Source: Flavobacteriales bacterium (GTDB lineage: Bacteria; Bacteroidota; Bacteroidia; Flavobacteriales_D; Crocinitomicaceae). From it: a DNA stretch of 6,524 nt. Below the pieces are notes generated by a model. That model was not told where the DNA came from. It ran no database searches and saw nothing but the letters and a program-made list of their open reading frames with translations. The stretch spans positions 1-6,524 of the forward strand of contig JABJEE010000024.1 of the NCBI GenBank assembly GCA_018665005.1. Direction: 5' to 3'. Shown here one piece after another: positions 4,491-6,524 of this stretch. Position numbers and translations under genes: made by a program. Within the stretch, counting starts at the first letter, position 1. Every line of letters begins with the position of its first letter.

Positions 4491-6524
4491 CTACTTAATG
4501 ATTGAAACTATACCTGTTTTAGGCTTAGTAAAATCATCATTGAATTCAATAATATAATGATAAGAGGATAATGGAAGTAGATCACCATTGAGATATCCAT
4601 TCCATGACCTAGAATTATAGGCCCCTGGGGCTGACTCGTATATTTTATTCCCCCACCTATTATATACACTTACTACATTCTCAGGATATAACATGTCAAT
4701 ATTTTCTAGTTTCCAGAAATCATTAATTTGATCATTATCCGGAGTAATCGCTGTTGGAATAATGATTTCGCATTCTTCAAAAAAGATACTTACCAATTCA
4801 GGAGCACTTTCACAACCATTTTCAATTGATGTGACATAATAAACAGTTGACCCGAAAATCAAATCAGGGACATAGGAATTTGACAATGATAGGACCTGGC
4901 TTAGTTCCTCATCGGAATACCAAATATAGCTTCCGGATCCTCCTGTAGCCTCAATTTCTAATGGAAGTTCATTCATGCAATATTTTGCATCTTCAGTAAC
5001 AAAGGGAACGTCTGGTATAGAAAAAACGGTCAGCAAAACGGAATCAACAGAACTGCAGTTGAACTCATTGATTGCTACAACACTAAATAAAGTGGTTTGG
5101 TCTCCAATAACTAGCAATGATCCATCTGACTGAACAGTCCCAATATCAGTTAACCATTGATAAGAAAACGCTCCTTGAGGTATAATTTGAATCTCAGATC
5201 CATAACAAACAGAAGTATCGATTACTGAAAAGTCAGGCAACAGATTGACAATCAAATTAAGATTTATAATAGAATCACATCCCCCAACAGCAGAGATCAT
5301 TGTATCAATATAAAGCCCGCTATTATAGAGCGTATCTCCATTAAAGTCAAATCCACCACCTGAACAAATGCTCACAAATTGAAAAGAGCTAATTACGGGT
5401 AAAACACTTATTAAAATTGAATCAACTAACACACAGTCATTACTGTCAATAACTGTAACAGCATAAATTCCAGTGGTATCAACCATAATACTTTGAGAGA
5501 CTTCTCCCGTATTCCACACCTGTACAGTAAATTCAGCAGGAACATCTAAAACAAGTTCTGAACCAGGACAAATTTCCTGATCAACCCCAAGATTAATACT
5601 ATTTTGATTTACGATGATTGAATCTCGAATTACACTACAATTCAATTCCACATCCACCCAATAAATCCCCTCGCTGTCTACTGATAAAGATGAACCGGTT
5701 GAGCCATCACTCCACAAATAACTATTGTAAGTCGAATTCAGGGACAAATTAATAGTTTCACCTGGACACAAAGTAGTATCTTCTCCCAAATCGGGATCAT
5801 TATGAATCTCGTAATCAAAAAGAAGTTGTCCCTCAAAACCTGGTAAAGCACCATGAGACGTTCCCGCACATGGCGGTCCAGTATGTAATACATTACCACT
5901 ATCTCCTCCATTGATAATAGAGTTTAAAGTACCTGGAGCTACACTCGAAGACAAAACAATTGCTCCGCCACCGCCGCCGCCGCCAGGTCCATGACAAGCA
6001 GAAGACCAAAGCGTACTTAAAATATTACCACCTTTACCTCCATTGACATTAACGTTTAATGAAGAGTTCAAATTTTCAGTTAATAAATAAACACAACCCC
6101 CAGCGCCTCCTCCTCCTGCACCTTCAGAATCAGAATTGCCAATTACATCAGCACCCGAAGCATCAATTGTATGTCCGTTTCCATTAATGGTTGGCGAAAT
6201 TACAAAAGTGATACCCCCTCCGTTAGAACCTGCTGTAGCATTTAAATTGTTATCTCGATAACCACCGCCACCGCCGCCGCCTAAGAATGCTCTATAACCA
6301 GCGTAATCAATATTATACCCTCCTAAACCAAAAGAAACATTTAAAGGACAGGAACCATACCATTCGTTTCCCCCTCTTCCGCCTGCACCTCCATTCCCAC
6401 CACCACCAGCTCCTGGATTTCCGGTGTTGGAACCACCACCTCCATTGGCAAGAGGAGCTCTATTCCCTTCTTGGCCCATTGGAGCTTCTGCAATACCTTC
6501 TCCCTTTTTACCCGAACTTGTTGT
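4491..6524 (-). CDS. Glycine-rich surface protein with Ig-like repeats and type B T9SS sorting domain (5' partial)
   Basis: A large exported protein whose N-terminus lies beyond the window: the frame stays open to 6524, giving 677 residues, and the Met at 6479 is probably internal. Numbering from that Met, residues 1 to about 220 are glycine-rich, with runs of seven Gly at 67-73 and 166-172 alternating with short beta-like stretches (ITFVISPTINGNGHTIDASG; LNVNVNGGKGGN), as in repetitive beta-helical surface proteins. Five Ig/PKD-like repeats follow at about 229-291, 297-359, 365-412, 415-486 and 489-567, each with an early and a late Cys. Residues 570-662 are a type B (gliding motility-associated, CHU_C) C-terminal domain: IIPTAITPDNDQINDFW, VSVYNRWGNKIYE, W-N-G and a closing KTGIVSIIK. 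The type IX system would export it across the outer membrane. Adhesion or matrix is a guess. No signal peptide can be judged. Confidence 0.93.
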   Translation of the reverse strand, partial: TTSSGKKGEGIAEAPMGQEGNRAPLANGGGGSNTGNPGAGGGGNGGAGGRGGNEWYGSCPLNVSFGLGGYNIDYAGYRAFLGGGGGGGYRDNNLNATAGSNGGGITFVISPTINGNGHTIDASGADVIGNSDSEGAGGGGAGGCVYLLTENLNSSLNVNVNGGKGGNILSTLWSSACHGPGGGGGGGAIVLSSSVAPGTLNSIINGGDSGNVLHTGPPCAGTSHGALPGFEGQLLFDYEIHNDPDLGEDTTLCPGETINLSLNSTYNSYLWSDGSTGSSLSVDSEGIYWVDVELNCSVIRDSIIVNQNSINLGVDQEICPGSELVLDVPAEFTVQVWNTGEVSQSIMVDTTGIYAVTVIDSNDCVLVDSILISVLPVISSFQFVSICSGGGFDFNGDTLYNSGLYIDTMISAVGGCDSIINLNLIVNLLPDFSVIDTSVCYGSEIQIIPQGAFSYQWLTDIGTVQSDGSLLVIGDQTTLFSVVAINEFNCSSVDSVLLTVFSIPDVPFVTEDAKYCMNELPLEIEATGGSGSYIWYSDEELSQVLSLSNSYVPDLIFGSTVYYVTSIENGCESAPELVSIFFEECEIIIPTAITPDNDQINDFWKLENIDMLYPENVVSVYNRWGNKIYESAPGAYNSRSWNGYLNGDLLPLSSYHYIIEFNDDFTKPKTGIVSIIK
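5965..5985 (-). repeat. GGC-type triplet tract coding seven glycines
   Basis: A near-perfect CCG/CGG triplet run (GGC x4, GGT, GGC, GGA on the coding strand) encodes Gly166-172 of the surface protein. It is strikingly GC-rich against the AT-rich surroundings and could change length by replication slippage in whole codons. Confidence 0.65.
6262..6281 (-). repeat. Second GGC-type triplet tract coding seven glycines
   Basis: This tract encodes Gly67-73 and shares a 17-nt core (CCGCCACCGCCGCCGCC on the + strand) with the tract about 300 nt away at 5965. The shared core could support slippage or recombination between the two, which would delete the sequence between them. Confidence 0.6.

Noticed and set aside
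5965..6281. The spaced GC-rich triplet tracts as a CRISPR-like or other noncoding repeat array.
   Set aside because: They are codon-periodic, in frame and explained by polyglycine in the surface protein; no regular spacers exist.

Overview
The window looks like ordinary chromosome from an AT-rich member of the Bacteroidota, most likely Flavobacteriales or a close relative. Four things point there: a secreted protein with a 'gliding motility-associated' (type B) type IX secretion C-terminal domain, a Rieske-fold lipoprotein of a kind seen in that phylum, the lack of Shine-Dalgarno sequences before the genes, and TAnnTTTG-type -7 promoter elements just before several starts. I see no phage, plasmid, CRISPR, insertion sequence or RNA gene.

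Layout. On the + strand at the left, a ligand-less Rieske-fold lipoprotein (47-472) is followed after 5 nt by an adrenodoxin-type [2Fe-2S] ferredoxin (478-798). Two bases beyond the ferredoxin stop, a convergent - strand pair ends: msrB (1780 to 1334) followed by msrA (1337 to 801). The two overlap in a TTGA that is both the msrA TTG start and the msrB stop. msrB is divergent from an MFS exporter (1841-3004, +), with about 60 nt between them. The MFS gene overlaps tail-to-tail by 22 nt with a queuosine-precursor transporter of the YhhQ family (3693 to 2983, -). That gene lies 4 nt downstream of a secreted NlpC/P60 peptidase (4231 to 3698, -). A 259-nt spacer (4232-4490) holds what may be the remains of a + strand reading frame. 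The rest is the 3' part of a large - strand gene (4491 to 6524, cut by the window edge) for a glycine-rich, Ig-repeat-bearing surface protein exported by the type IX system.

How the genes fit together. The left third has a redox and oxidative-repair flavour: a ferredoxin, plus MsrA and MsrB, which repair the S and R epimers of methionine sulfoxide. MsrB carries a lipoprotein signal and MsrA does not, so the pair probably serves different compartments. The transporter, peptidase and surface-protein genes on the right share strand direction but no evident pathway. I found no clearly undescribed system. The items most worth a second look are the split-compartment Msr pair, the possible gene remnant at 4235-4444, and the triplet-repeat tracts coding glycine in the surface protein.
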